NCBI GenBank assembly: GCA_963722815.1
Contig: CAVROM010000011.1
Coordinates: 372,001 to 436,000, forward strand
Length of the DNA: 64,000 nucleotides
Source of the DNA: DASQFQ01 sp963722815
Lineage (GTDB): Bacteria > Actinomycetota > Thermoleophilia > Solirubrobacterales > Solirubrobacteraceae
Reading direction: 5' to 3'
The notes under the pieces are model-generated. The model saw only the letters and a list, made by a program, of their open reading frames with translations. It did not search any database and was not told the origin of the DNA. Made by a program: the position numbers and the translations under genes. This document shows, piece after piece, positions 8,162 to 17,383 of this stretch. The first letter of the stretch is position 1. Every line of letters starts with the position of its first letter.

Positions 8162-8832
8162 CCCGTGAACTTCGGGCGCCGGCGCGTCTTCGTACGGGGG
8201 CGCGCGACGATGAAATGCGTCCCGTTCACGACGCGCTGGACCTCGGCCTTGGGCGCGGGGTCGTCGAACGCATTGACCGCCGGCTGCACGCCGAACAGGT
8301 AGCGCATCCAGGCCGCGTGCCGTGCCTCGACGGAATGGATGGCCACGGCCGCGGCCAGCACCGGCTTGGCGTGCAGCCGTGGCGCCTGGCCCTTGTAGGC
8401 CGCGACCGCGAGGTCCTCGAAGGCCACGGCGGTCTTCAGGAACGGTCGCTCTGCCTCGGTCGTGCCACGGAAGTTGAACGCCGGCCGTTTGATCGCCTTG
8501 CGGCCCAGCAACTTCTGGAATGCCTCCACATGCGCGCGCTCGACCGCGCCGACACGGGTCGCGGCGTCCTCGGCCTTCCCGTGCAGCGCCTTGGCGCGCT
8601 CGGCCTCCGTGTAGAACGAAGACTGGAGGTACTCGAGCACGAGCGCGAAGTTCAGTACCGCGACGTCGTGGTTGCCCGCTGCCTCGGCTGGGGGTGCCAG
8701 CGTGAACGCCGCCACAGCGGTCGCCAGGGTGCCACCCAGGAACGTCCCCCGGGAGATCCCTGCGTTTTCGCCCGCTTCGCGCAGTGCGCCGTCGGTATCC
8801 AGATCGTCGAGGAGGAACTCCATCTCGCTCAC
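8158..8832 (-). CDS. Ferritin-like domain protein (second of a pair)
   Basis: 224 residues from the GTG at 8832, which overlaps the upstream stop by 4 nt; an ATG at 8823 is an alternative. An N-terminal hydrophobic segment (GTFLGGTLATAVAAFTLAPPAEAA) suggests export. The core repeats the ferritin-like pattern: LNFALVLEYLQSSFYTEA, ERAHVEAFQKLLG, AVAFEDLAVAAYKGQ and IHSVEARHAAWMRYL. Glu/His positions in these four helices could bind a di-metal centre. The ending is strongly basic (RPRTKTRRRPKF). It is a paralogue of the upstream gene. The pattern is that of the Ferritin_2/DUF4439-like group in actinobacteria, for which no biochemical role is established here. Confidence 0.85.
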   Translation of the reverse strand: MSEMEFLLDDLDTDGALREAGENAGISRGTFLGGTLATAVAAFTLAPPAEAAGNHDVAVLNFALVLEYLQSSFYTEAERAKALHGKAEDAATRVGAVERAHVEAFQKLLGRKAIKRPAFNFRGTTEAERPFLKTAVAFEDLAVAAYKGQAPRLHAKPVLAAAVAIHSVEARHAAWMRYLFGVQPAVNAFDDPAPKAEVQRVVNGTHFIVARPRTKTRRRPKFTG

Positions 8833-9422
8833 CCGGCCTTCCAGCCGAAGTCGGTGAGTCGCGCGCGTGTCGCGGCCTCCTTGAGCGCCGGGTCCGACGC
8901 CTCCGTGGAGGGCACCTCGCCGACGATGCTCCTGATCCAGGCGGCATGCCGCCCCTCGACGGACACGATGCGCGCCGCCGCCTTCAATGCGGCGGGCGTC
9001 AGGTTGACGGCCTGACCGTTGTAGGTCGCGACCGTGAGGTCCTCGAGAGCGACCGCCGAGCCGGTGAAGCTCTCGGCGTCCTTCGTCTTCTCGCCGAACT
9101 CGTGGCTGGGCGCCGGGTCGGCCGCGGCGCCCAGCGTCTGCTTGAGGAACGCGACGTGGGCCTTCTCCTGCTCCAGGACGATCTGCGCATACCGCTTCAG
9201 GTCGCCTTGCAATCCCCCCCGCTCGAGTGCCTCCTGATAGAACGCCACCTCGGTGTACTCGACGCCGAGCACGAGGTTGAGGACGCGCACGTCCTGTTCC
9301 TTGGAGGCGGCGGAGGTCAGCTGGGGCAGCGCCCATGTCGCAGCCCCGCCGACGACCGCGCCGCCGCACACCATCGCGCGGCGCAGCATCTCCGCGCGTG
9401 TGGCGCCGTCCTCTACTTGCAT
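8829..9422 (-). CDS. Ferritin-like domain protein (first of a pair), Tat-like signal
   Basis: 197 residues from the ATG at 9422, preceded by GGGAAGGGAG; an upstream in-frame start at 9485 would add 21 residues without homology. The leader LRRAMVCGGAVVGGAATWALPQLTSAAS looks like a twin-arginine-type signal read in two parts (residues 14-41). The four-helix ferritin-like core shows LNLVLGVEYTEVAFYQEA, EQEKAHVAFLKQTLG, AVALEDLTVATYNGQ and IVSVEGRHAAWIRS. It heads a three-gene minus-strand operon with 4-nt overlaps: ferritin-like, ferritin-like, L,D-transpeptidase. An exported metal-binding or oxidative-stress role tied to the wall is plausible but unproven. Confidence 0.85.
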   Translation of the reverse strand: MQVEDGATRAEMLRRAMVCGGAVVGGAATWALPQLTSAASKEQDVRVLNLVLGVEYTEVAFYQEALERGGLQGDLKRYAQIVLEQEKAHVAFLKQTLGAAADPAPSHEFGEKTKDAESFTGSAVALEDLTVATYNGQAVNLTPAALKAAARIVSVEGRHAAWIRSIVGEVPSTEASDPALKEAATRARLTDFGWKAG

Positions 9423-9516
9423 TCGCCGAGACTCCCTTCCCAGGTCATCAGCATCGGTGCTGAGGGTCTGCACTATGCGGCGCACTCCCGCGCACCACCC
9501 TGCCCGTCCGTACAGG

Positions 9517-10548
9517 ATGCATCGGCGAAGGCGAGTTACGCTCGCCTTCGTGGCGCACGACCATCACACCGAGACGCTGACCGCGCCGACCGAGGCTCCG
9601 ACGTTCGCGTTGAAGCGATTCGCGTGGGAAACGCCTGACCGGCTCGTGGTGTCGGGGGTCTTCGGCGACCTGCCTCACCTGCCTACGCTCGGTTCGCCCG
9701 TCCTCGTCGTCCGCGCGGGCGAGAGCGTGCACGATCTGCCCGCCGTGGCTGAGAGCGTCGAGGGCCCGCCCCGGGACGGAAAGGTCTGGCAAGCGCAATT
9801 CTCGTGGCAGGATGCGCCGGTCGCCTTCGCCGAAGCGGAGCTTCGGCTCGGCGCCGACCTGACCGTCTTCCTCCCGGAGCCCAGCGAGAAGCGACGCATC
9901 AACCGCGCTCGCAACATGCTCGAGGTCCGAATCAACCACGGCGCGGATCCCAGCCCTGAAGCGACGGAGATCGCGCTCGATCCCCCACCCGAGGCCGAGG
10001 CCGAGCCGGAGCATGCCGCCGAGAACGGCGGACCCGCGGCGGTCGGCGCGCAGGTCGAGCTGCTCGCCGCTCAGGAGGAGGTTCGCGCGGTCCAGGTCTC
10101 GCTGCAGCAGACCGAGGCAGAGCTCGCGCGAGCGCGCGAGGACCTGGAGGCCGAGCGCACGCGCAAGGCGGCCGACAGCGAACGATTCCGCGAGGGGCTC
10201 GCGCAGGTCCGCGAGACGGCGGAGCAGGCGCTGTCCGACGAGCGCAGGACGGTGATCCAGCTGGACAGCGAGCTTCGTGGCGCAAAGGAGGCGGCCGAGG
10301 CCAAGGACGCCGAGCTCGACGCGCTGCGCGAGCAGCTGGTGGCCGCGGATGAAGCCCGAACGGTGGCGGAGGCGACGGCGCAGAGCGAGATTGACGCGCT
10401 GCGCGAGCAGGTGGCGAAGCTCGAGCGCGACGGTGGGGAGACAGAGCGCCTGCGCGCGGTGCTCGAGGAAGCGGACGCGAGCGTCGAGCAGGCTCGGGAC
10501 GACGCCGAGCGCCTCCTCCAGCGGTTGTCTGCCATCCGCGCGAAGTAG
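9517..10548 (+). CDS. Coiled-coil protein of unknown function
   Basis: About 343 residues from ATG 9517, or 332 from GTG 9550. The N-terminal 130 residues form a compact beta-rich-looking domain (LKRFAWETPDRLVVSGVFGD, then LVVRAGESVHDLPA). An acidic proline-rich linker (PPPEAEAEPEHAAENG) follows. From about residue 180 to the end is a continuous heptad coiled coil of Glu/Ala/Arg/Leu (AELARAREDLEAERTRKAAD and so on). No signal or membrane helix is seen. The next gene (10584) follows by 35 nt, so they may be cotranscribed. A scaffold or partner-binding role is possible; no family was recognised. Confidence 0.75.
   Translation: MHRRRRVTLAFVAHDHHTETLTAPTEAPTFALKRFAWETPDRLVVSGVFGDLPHLPTLGSPVLVVRAGESVHDLPAVAESVEGPPRDGKVWQAQFSWQDAPVAFAEAELRLGADLTVFLPEPSEKRRINRARNMLEVRINHGADPSPEATEIALDPPPEAEAEPEHAAENGGPAAVGAQVELLAAQEEVRAVQVSLQQTEAELARAREDLEAERTRKAADSERFREGLAQVRETAEQALSDERRTVIQLDSELRGAKEAAEAKDAELDALREQLVAADEARTVAEATAQSEIDALREQVAKLERDGGETERLRAVLEEADASVEQARDDAERLLQRLSAIRAK
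9526..9550. promoter_or_regulatory. Perfect 10-bp stem hairpin/palindrome between divergent genes
   Basis: CGAAGGCGAG (9526-9535) and CTCGCCTTCG (9541-9550) form a perfect inverted repeat around the 5-base centre TTACG. It ends exactly on the G of the GTG at 9550. If the coiled-coil gene starts at that GTG, the hairpin would sit at its ribosome site; if it starts at ATG 9517, the hairpin is coding. It could also be an operator for the divergent ferritin-like operon. Confidence 0.5.
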
Positions 10549-10583
10549 GCGGGGGGTGAGCAGTCGCGCCTCCGTCCGGACGA

Positions 10584-11834
10584 TTGCACCCGCTGACAGC
10601 CGCGCGCGCGCGGGGTAACGCGCTGACTCGGCAGACGCTCGTCGCGCTCACGCTCTGCGCGCTCGCTTGGCTCTCGTGCCTGCCGGCGGGCACCGGAGTG
10701 GCGCAGAACCGCAGCCCGTCGCCGGATGCTGGAGAGCTGTGGAAGAAGTATCCCCTCGCCCCGACCGCTGCGCCGAGTGCGACCGTCGCGCAGCCGACCG
10801 CCACGCCGTCCCCTGCTGCTTCACGCACCGACCGCCCGCCGGCACGCGCGGACCGCGCGGGCACGGACGTCGGCGGCCTGACGCAGACCTTGGTGTTGAT
10901 CGCGCTGGTCATGATCGGCGGGGGGATCGCGTTCCTGGGCGTGCGCGGACAGCGCGAGAGCGCCCGGCGCGCTGGTGCGAAGCAGCCCTCGTCCACGGCG
11001 GTCGAGGCTCCGGCGGCCGTCCCGGCGCTCTGGCACAAGAGCCCGGGACGCTTCAGCAGGGCAGCCCCGGACCCGAGCCCGTTGGCAGCCGCGACCGTCG
11101 CGTCCGGACAGGAGCGTCATCGGACCGGCCCGCTCCGGGCCGGCGACCCACCCCGCCCGGAGCCCGCAGCGGCGTCGGGCGATCGATCGCCCGCCACGCC
11201 GGCCGCCGCGAAAACAGCGGCTGGATCGCCACCCGACCGCCGTCTGGGATGGGTGGCCGAAATCGAATGGCGCCAGACGGATGGAGGCTCGCGCTTCGTC
11301 GTCATTGCCCGCGGCGCCGGCACCGTCGAGCTCGCGCAGTCGCCGCCGCTGGAGTGGCCGCCCCGTGGCCCGGCTGGGGTGCAGGCGATGAACGACGCCG
11401 CTGAGAAACTGGCGGACACGCTCCTGGCCGCAGGGTGGAAGCCACGTGAGCCGGGCGACGCCTGGTACGCCAAGCGCTTCGCCTGGGAGCCGGACGTCGA
11501 CGAGGGGGCTGATGCCGCGCCGAGCAAGCCGACCGCCGCGGCCGGCGTCAGCGCTCGGTCACGCCTGCGAGTGGTCGTGCTGGCGTGCGTGCTGGTGGCC
11601 CTCGTGTCGATCGTCGCCCTGCAGTTGGGAAGCAGCGGTGGCAGTGACACGCCGGCAGTGCGATCGACGCCGACCGCGACCGCCCAGGCACCCGGTGCAG
11701 CCGCGGCGCGGCCCACACCGGCGTCGACGCCGAAGCCGAAGCACGGCTTCGACGCATCCGTGCCGCTGGTGCTGCTCCTTGGTTTGATCGCGCTGGTCGT
11801 CGCGACCAGGCATGCGCGCCGGTTGCGCAGCTGA
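10584..11834 (+). CDS. Secreted/membrane protein of unknown function with three hydrophobic segments
   Basis: 416 residues from a TTG at 10584; the start is uncertain because the Shine-Dalgarno is weak. A signal-like segment (TLVALTLCALAWLSCLPAGTGVAQ) is followed by GELWKKYPL and a Pro/Thr/Ala-rich stretch. Then come a TM helix (TLVLIALVMIGGGIAFLGV, about residues 97-115), a charged middle domain and a conserved-looking block (RLGWVAEIEWRQTDGGSRFVV and onward, residues 215-300). A second TM (VVVLACVLVALVSIVALQLG) and a third near the C-terminus (VPLVLLLGLIALVVATRHARR) complete it. The middle block contains Trp/Phe-rich motifs (AGWKPREPGDAWYAKRFAWE) that could bind a ligand. No family is recognised. 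Confidence 0.65.
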   Translation: MHPLTAARARGNALTRQTLVALTLCALAWLSCLPAGTGVAQNRSPSPDAGELWKKYPLAPTAAPSATVAQPTATPSPAASRTDRPPARADRAGTDVGGLTQTLVLIALVMIGGGIAFLGVRGQRESARRAGAKQPSSTAVEAPAAVPALWHKSPGRFSRAAPDPSPLAAATVASGQERHRTGPLRAGDPPRPEPAAASGDRSPATPAAAKTAAGSPPDRRLGWVAEIEWRQTDGGSRFVVIARGAGTVELAQSPPLEWPPRGPAGVQAMNDAAEKLADTLLAAGWKPREPGDAWYAKRFAWEPDVDEGADAAPSKPTAAAGVSARSRLRVVVLACVLVALVSIVALQLGSSGGSDTPAVRSTPTATAQAPGAAAARPTPASTPKPKHGFDASVPLVLLLGLIALVVATRHARRLRS

Positions 11835-11850
11835 AACCTCGCTGCCCCAT

Positions 11851-11881
11851 AGGCACCAAGGTGCCTGGCTTGGCGCCTAGC
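11851..11881 (-). repeat. 3'-end hairpin repeat, copy A
   Basis: AGGCACC (11851-11857), AA, GGTGCCT (11860-11866) form a perfect hairpin followed by GGCTTGGCGCCTAGC. The same layout is found at 17351-17383 and, inverted, at 46851-46884. Here it lies between convergent genes ending at 11834 and 11881, so it can act as a transcription terminator. It is read in the orientation of the minus-strand gene whose stop adjoins it. Confidence 0.75.
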
Positions 11882-12075
11882 TACTCGGCGTCTTCGCGCG
11901 GGATGACGCGCATCATCGCCACCTGCTCGCCGGACTTCGTGTCCGGGTAGACGACGTACGCGCCGACGCTGCCCCCGAACCAGGTCCCCTCGGCCTCGCC
12001 GACGAAGATGCCGGCGCGCTGCGAGCCGTCCGCCTGCTCGACCCAGATCTTGTCGCCCTCGCTGAGGTCGGCCAC
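11881..12075 (-). CDS. Small conserved-looking cytoplasmic protein, unknown function
   Basis: 64 residues starting MADLSEGDKIWVEQADGSQR and containing GIFVGEAEGTWFGGSVGAYVVYPD, split here as two blocks, then EQVAMMRVIP. The pattern is that of a small single-domain beta-barrel (SH3/KOW-like): short strands, Gly turns and no membrane segment. Codon usage matches the neighbours. Its stop codon immediately follows repeat A. It is divergent from the small membrane protein at 12113. No function was recognised. Confidence 0.6.
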   Translation of the reverse strand: MADLSEGDKIWVEQADGSQRAGIFVGEAEGTWFGGSVGAYVVYPDTKSGEQVAMMRVIPREDAE

Positions 12076-12112
12076 AAGCCGATGCTACAGCGCGCGCAGT
12101 AGCGTCAGGGAC

Positions 12113-12301
12113 ATGCGGAACAACGCCACGCTGCTGTGGACGCTGGTGGCCTTCTTCGCGGGCACGCTCCTGTTCGGCTCCTTGCGGCGCGCGACGGAGG
12201 ACTCGAGCAAGGAGGTGACCGTGCTCGTCCAGGTCGCCGCGCTCGTGGTCGTCATCGGCGTCGTCGTGCTGATCGTGCGCCTCCGTCGAGAGCGGGAGTG
12301 A
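12113..12301 (+). CDS. Small two-helix membrane protein
   Basis: 62 residues from the ATG at 12113, after GTCAGGGAC. Two hydrophobic helices are visible (ATLLWTLVAFFAGTLLFGSL and VLVQVAALVVVIGVVVLIV) separated by a charged loop (RRATEDSSKE). The C-terminus is basic/acidic (RLRRERE). It ends 7 nt before the large BTAD regulator, so it is probably cotranscribed with it. The function is unknown. This gene is below the usual annotation length, but its hydrophobic pattern and spacing support it. Confidence 0.6.
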   Translation: MRNNATLLWTLVAFFAGTLLFGSLRRATEDSSKEVTVLVQVAALVVVIGVVVLIVRLRRERE

Positions 12302-12308
12302 TCGCCAC

Positions 12309-15300
12309 GTGACCGCCTTGATGCTGCTGGGGGACGTGCGCTGGCGGGGGGCGCCGGTCGCGAGCGAGCGCTCGCGCGCGCTGCTCGCCGCGCTGGCCGC
12401 CGCCGGCGGGCGGCCGGTCCGCGCCGAGCGGCTGATCGACCTGGTGTGGGGCGAGGAGGCGCCGGCGGACGCGGCGAAGGGCCTGCAGGTGCTGGTCTCG
12501 CGCACGCGGACCGCGCTGGGCGCCGACGCGATCGTGCGCGACGCCGCCGGCTACCGGCTCGGCGTCGACCCCGCCGAGGTCGACAGCGTCCGGCTCTCCG
12601 CGCTCGCGCGCGACGCCGCCGCCGCCCTCGACGAGGACGCCGACCGGGCCGCCACGCTGGCCCGCGACGCGCTGGCGCTCGCGAACGGGTTGCCCGCGCC
12701 GGTGGAGGGCGAGGCCGATCCGCTGGCCGAGCTCCGCCGCGCGGCGGCGAGCGATCTCGCGACCGCGCGCGTGATCCTGGCGCAGGCCTGCAGCCGCACC
12801 GGCGCGCACGCCCAGGCGCTGACCGCGCTGGAGGCCGCGCACACGGAGCGCCCCGACGACGAGGCGCTACTCGCCGACCTGCTGCGCAGCGAGGCCGCGG
12901 TGCGCGGGCCCGGGGCGGCGCTCGAGCGCTACGAGGCCTACCGCCAGGGCCTGCTCGACCGCCTCGGCACCAACCCCGGCGAGCGGCTCCGCCGCGCCCA
13001 TCGCGACCTGCTGGCGCTCGACCGCCCCGTCCGCGCCGGCGTGCGCTACGACGCGAGCTCGCTGCGCGGCCGCGACCGCGACGTCGCCCGGCTGCGCTCG
13101 CTGCTGACCGACGCCCGGGTGGTCTCGATCATCGGGCCGGGCGGCCTCGGCAAGACGCGCCTCGCCCACGTCCTCGCCCGCGACGCAGCGGAGCCGGTGG
13201 TGCACGTCGTCGAGCTCGTCGGCGTCACGAGCGCCGAGGACGTCGTCGGCGAGGTCGGCTCCGTGCTCGGCGTGCGCGACTCGGTCAGCGCGCAGCGGAC
13301 GCTGACGCCCGAGCAGCGCCTCGACGTCCGCAGCCGCATCGCGCAGCGGCTGGCGCAGGGGCCGGGCCTGCTCGTGCTCGACAACTGCGAGCACGTCATC
13401 GATGCCGCGGCCGAGCTGGTCGCCTTCCTCGTCTCCGCCACCGCCGACCTGCGCGTGCTGACGACGAGCCGCGCGCCACTCGAGATCGGCGCGGAGCACG
13501 TCTACCTGCTCGGCGAGCTCGAGCCGGCCGACGCAGCCGCATTGTTCTGCGACCGCGCGCTCGCCGCGCGCCCCGACGCCGAGCTGCCCGAGGAGATCGT
13601 GCGGAGCATCGTGACCCGGCTCGACGGCCTCCCGCTGGCGATCGAGCTGGCCGCCGCGAAGGTCCGCGCGATGTCGGTCGGGGAGATCAGCCGGCGCCTC
13701 GCGGACCGCTTCGCGCTGCTGCGCGGCGGTGACCGCGCCGCGCCCGACCGCCACCAGACCCTGCTCGCCGTGATCGACTGGTCGTGGAACCTGCTCGATG
13801 AGCCCGAGCGGCGCGCGCTGCGCCGGCTCGCGCTCTTCAACGACGGGTTCACGCTCGAGGCGGCGGACGCGGTGCTCGGCGACGGCGCGCTGGACGCGGT
13901 CCAGGGGCTCGTCGACCAGTCGCTGCTGAGCATCCGCGACGCAGCGGGCGGCCTCCGCTACCGGATGCTCGAGACCGTCCGCGAGTTCGGCCGGCTGCAG
14001 CTCGAGCAGGCCGGCGAGGGCGACGAGGCGCGCGCGGCCAGGCGAGCGTGGGCGACCGCCTACGCGCAGCACCGCCGGGACGGGCTGTTCAGCCGCGACC
14101 AGTTCGCGACCATCGACGCACTCGCCGCCGAGGAGATCAACCTCGCCGACGAGCTGCGCGACGCGCTCGCCGACGGCGACCGCGGCGCGCTCGTCGAGCT
14201 GCTCTCCGTGCTCGGGACGTTCTGGACGATCCGCGGCGAGCACACCCGCCTGATCGCGATGACGGCCGCGATCGCCGAGGCGGTTCGCGGCTGGCAGCCC
14301 CCGCCGGAGCTCGAGGACACGACGCGGGCCGCGCTGACGATCGCGATGGCGAACGCGATGGCCACGGTGGACCAGCGCAGCGAGCCGCTCCGCGAGCTGC
14401 TGGCGCGCCTGGGGCCGGGCGGCGGCGAGCCGCGGCTCGCCGGGTTGGTCACGATGCTGCTCGAGTACGACCCTGCGGATCCCGCCGCGTTCCCGGCCCG
14501 CCTCGAGCAGCTCGCCGGCGATCCCGACCGCCACGTCGCGCTGCCCGCGCTCCAGTGGCTCGGCCACGTGCGCGAGAACGTGGGCGAGCCCGCGGCTGCC
14601 GTCGAGGCGGTCGAGGCCGCGCTGGCGCTCGTCGGCAGCGACGAGGGACCATGGATCTCGGCGATTCTCCGCACCAACCTCGCCGACCTGACGATGAACC
14701 TCGGCGACACCGCGGCGGCCGAGGATCACGCCCGCGCCGCGCTGCCGGTGATGGAGCGCCTGGGGGCGATGGACGACGTCGTCCAGCTGCGCGCGTTGCT
14801 CGCCCTCTGCGCGATCGCGGAGGAGCGCCTCGCGGACGCGGCGGCCGAGCTCGAGCGACTCGACGCGATCGACGACCGCGGGACGCTGTTCGGCGGGATC
14901 GCCTTCCGGCGGATCGGCGCCGGCGAGCTGGCGCTGGCCCGCGGCGAGATCAGGTCGGGGCTGCGCATCTACCGGGAGTGCGCGGCGGCTCTCGCGGCCG
15001 TGCGGCTGCCGGGGATCGAGCTGACCGGCCTGGAGCCGTGGGGCATGCTCGGCGAATCGCTCGCGCTCGTGTCGCACGCCTACCACGCGACGACCGACGC
15101 CGACGACGCGTACGCCCGCGCCGTGTTCGCGACCAGCCGCGGGCGCCTCCTCCAGGTGCTCGACCCGGCGAACCCGCATCTCGACTACCCCGTCACGGGC
15201 CTCGCGCTGTTCGGGCTCGGCGCCTGGGGCCTGCTGCGCGACGCGACGTCCGTGGACGACGCGGTCGAGCTGCTCGTCCTCGCCGAGCGCTTCGCCTACA

Positions 15301-15459
15301 ACCGGATGATGCCGTCGATGGCATGGGAGCGGATCGCGCCGCGGGCCGAGGCGCGCGCGCCAGGCCGGATCGCCGTCGCTGCGCGACGAGCTCGGGGACC
15401 GGCGGCCGCCGGAGCTGCTCGACCAGGCGCACGGCCTGGTCGAGCGGCTTCCCGGCTAG
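12309..15459 (+). CDS. Large BTAD/NB-ARC/TPR transcriptional regulator (AfsR/SARP-like), apparent frameshift near 15365
   Basis: From GTG 12309 the protein opens with an OmpR-like winged-helix DNA-binding domain (residues 1-85; RALLAALAAAGGRPVRAERL). A BTAD domain follows (about 90-240). An NB-ARC ATPase is next, with Walker A GPGGLGKT at 276-283, LLVLDNCEHV as Walker B, and LDGLPLAIELAA. The rest is a helical TPR-type tail. Near 15365 an extra base in CCAGGCCGG breaks the frame. The other frame gives a natural end (SLRDELGDRRPPELL and onward) with TAG at 15457-15459, about 1049 residues. Otherwise the frame runs antisense through the permease to 15938. AfsR-like proteins activate secondary-metabolite or transport genes. 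The convergent DrrAB-type exporter is the obvious candidate target. Confidence 0.85.
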
Positions 15460-16280
15460 AGGTGCTTCTTGTAGCTGCGCACCGCCAGCGGCGCGAAGAT
15501 CGCGATCACGGCGATGCCGGCGAGCAGCGTCCAGCCGACCTCCGCGGTGACCGCGGCGTGGTTGGCGAGGTCGCGCGTGGCGGAGACGAGGTGGGACACC
15601 GGGTTGATGTTCACGAACGTCTGCAGCGCAGACGGCAGCGTGTCGACGGGGACGAACGCGTTCGACAGGAACGTCAGCGGGAACAGGATCATCATCGAGA
15701 TGCCCTGCACGCTGCGGGCGCTGCGGGCGATCGTGCCGACCCAGGTGAAGATCCACGCGATCGCCCAGCCGGTGAAGATCGCCAGCAGGATCGCCGCCAG
15801 CACGCCGAGCACCCCGCCCTGCGGGCGGTAGCCCATGACCATGCCCGCGACGAACGTCAGGCTCGCAGCGATCAGGTAGCGCACGAGGTCGGCGGTCATC
15901 GGGCCGGCCAGCGGCGCGATCCGCGCGATCGGCAATGACTTGAAGCGGTCGAAGACGCCCTTCTCCATGTCCTCGCGCAGCTGCACGCCGGTGGCCATGC
16001 AGGTGGTCAGCACGGTCTGGGCGACGATGCCCGGGATCATCAGCGGCAGATAGCTCGCGACGTTGCCGGAGATCGCGCCGCCGAACACGTAGGCGAACAT
16101 CGCCGTGAACAGCAGCGGCTGGATCGTCACGTCGAAGAACTGCTCCGGGTTGCGGCGCATGGTCTTCAGCGCGCGCCAGGCCATCGAGAGGGTCTGGCGG
16201 ACCGTCTCGGCGAGGCTCGTGCGCGATCGCGTGCGAGCGACCGCGGCGGCGGGATCGAGGGTGATGGTGGCGGTGCTCAT
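15456..16280 (-). CDS. ABC-2 type transporter permease (DrrB-like)
   Basis: 274 residues with about six membrane helices. Recognisable pieces are ALKTMRRNPEQFFDVTIQPL at the N-terminus, MFAYVFGGAISG, LPLMIPGIVAQT, MATGVQLREDMEKGVFDRFK (the conserved cytoplasmic loop with Glu-Lys-Gly), and FLSNAFVPVDTLPSALQTF. This is the DrrB/daunorubicin-resistance pattern. The start overlaps the ATPase stop by 4 nt (ATGA), so the two subunits are coupled. The stop codon is shared palindromically (CTAG) with the convergent BTAD gene. It probably exports a drug or lipid. Confidence 0.9.
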   Translation of the reverse strand: MSTATITLDPAAAVARTRSRTSLAETVRQTLSMAWRALKTMRRNPEQFFDVTIQPLLFTAMFAYVFGGAISGNVASYLPLMIPGIVAQTVLTTCMATGVQLREDMEKGVFDRFKSLPIARIAPLAGPMTADLVRYLIAASLTFVAGMVMGYRPQGGVLGVLAAILLAIFTGWAIAWIFTWVGTIARSARSVQGISMMILFPLTFLSNAFVPVDTLPSALQTFVNINPVSHLVSATRDLANHAAVTAEVGWTLLAGIAVIAIFAPLAVRSYKKHL

Positions 16281-17281
16281 CGTGCGACCTCCAGAACGGG
16301 CGCGTCGTCGTATTCGTCGGATTCGGGCTCGGGTTCGGCGTCGTGGCCGGTGAGCGTGAGGAAGACCTCGTCGAGCGTGGGCTTGGCGACGCTCACGGAG
16401 GCGATCGCCACATCCGACTCGCGCAGGGCGATCAGCACGTCGGCGGCGCGGTCGGCGATCGCGAGCGGGGCGTTGATCCGCCCGGACTCGGGCGTGAGCA
16501 CCGGCTCCGCGCCGAGGACGCGGCGGATGACGTCGTAGGCGAGCGCCTGGTCGGCGCCGGCCGCGAGCTGCAGCTGGAGCGTCGAGCTGCCGACCGAGGC
16601 CTTGAGCTCATCGGGCGTGCCCTCCGCGACCTTGCGGCCGTGGTCGATGACCGCGATGCGGTCGGCGAGCTGGTCGGCCTCGTCGAGGTACTGCGTCGTC
16701 AGCAGGACGGTGCAGCCCTCGGCGACGAGGCTCCGGATCGTGTCCCACATCTGGCCGCGCGTGCGCGGGTCCAGGCCGGTGGTCGGCTCGTCGAGGAAGA
16801 TCAGCGGCGGGCGCGTGATCAGGCTCGCCGCGAGGTCGAGGCGCCGGCGCATGCCGCCCGAGAACTGCGAGAGCGGCCGTGCGGCGGCCTCCTCGAGCCC
16901 GAACTGCACGAGCAGCCGCTCCGCGGTCGCGCGGGCGTCCGCCGAGCGCAGGCCCTGGAGGCGCCCGAAGAGCCACAGGTTCTCGGTCGCCGTGAGGTTC
17001 TCGTCGACCGACGCGTACTGGCCGGTGACGCCGATCAGCTGGCGGACGCGATGCGGCTCCTTGGCCACGTCGACGCCGAAGATCTGGGCGTCGCCCGCGT
17101 CGATCGGGAGCAGCGTGGCGAGCATCCGCAGCATCGTGGTCTTGCCGGCACCGTTCGGACCGAGGACGCCGAGGATCTCGCCCTGGCTCACCTCGAGGTC
17201 GATGCCGTCGACGGCCCGGAGGTCGCCGAAGGTCTTCACCAGGCCGCGTGCCTGGACGGCCGTCGTTGTGATCTGTGTCAT
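16277..17281 (-). CDS. ABC transporter ATP-binding protein (DrrA-like)
   Basis: 334 residues from ATG 17281. Walker A is GPNGAGKTT (about residue 44), the Q-loop is near TGQYASVDENLTATENL, the signature is SQFSGGMRRRLDLA (about 143), Walker B is PPLIFLDEPTTGLDPR, and the switch region is LLTTQYLDEAD. A C-terminal DrrA accessory domain follows (residues 225-320), ending KPTLDEVFLTLTGHDA, typical of DrrA exporters. The next gene downstream is the overlapping permease. An in-frame start at 17314 would add 11 residues without conservation. Confidence 0.93.
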   Translation of the reverse strand: MTQITTTAVQARGLVKTFGDLRAVDGIDLEVSQGEILGVLGPNGAGKTTMLRMLATLLPIDAGDAQIFGVDVAKEPHRVRQLIGVTGQYASVDENLTATENLWLFGRLQGLRSADARATAERLLVQFGLEEAAARPLSQFSGGMRRRLDLAASLITRPPLIFLDEPTTGLDPRTRGQMWDTIRSLVAEGCTVLLTTQYLDEADQLADRIAVIDHGRKVAEGTPDELKASVGSSTLQLQLAAGADQALAYDVIRRVLGAEPVLTPESGRINAPLAIADRAADVLIALRESDVAIASVSVAKPTLDEVFLTLTGHDAEPEPESDEYDDAPVLEVAR

Positions 17282-17350
17282 GGCCGCAAAGCTAGGCGGC
17301 CGCGGTTTCACCACCCCTACGTCGCGGTTTCAAGGCGTTGCACGGCCCCC

Positions 17351-17383
17351 GCTAGACACCAAGGTGCCGGGCTGGCGCCTAGC
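17351..17383 (-). repeat. 3'-end hairpin repeat, copy B
   Basis: GCTAGACACC, AA, GGTGCCGGGC, TGGCGCCTAGC aligns with copies A and C (one base shorter in GGCTGG). GCTAG at 17351 and CTAGC at 17379 add an outer 5-bp pairing here. The element contains the TAG stop of the cupin gene and precedes the ABC ATPase start, so it is placed to terminate the cupin transcript. Confidence 0.72.

Noticed and set aside
15460..15938. Extension of the BTAD frame beyond its natural end
   Set aside because: It runs antisense through the ABC permease gene with low-complexity Arg-rich text; the shifted frame ends naturally at 15459.
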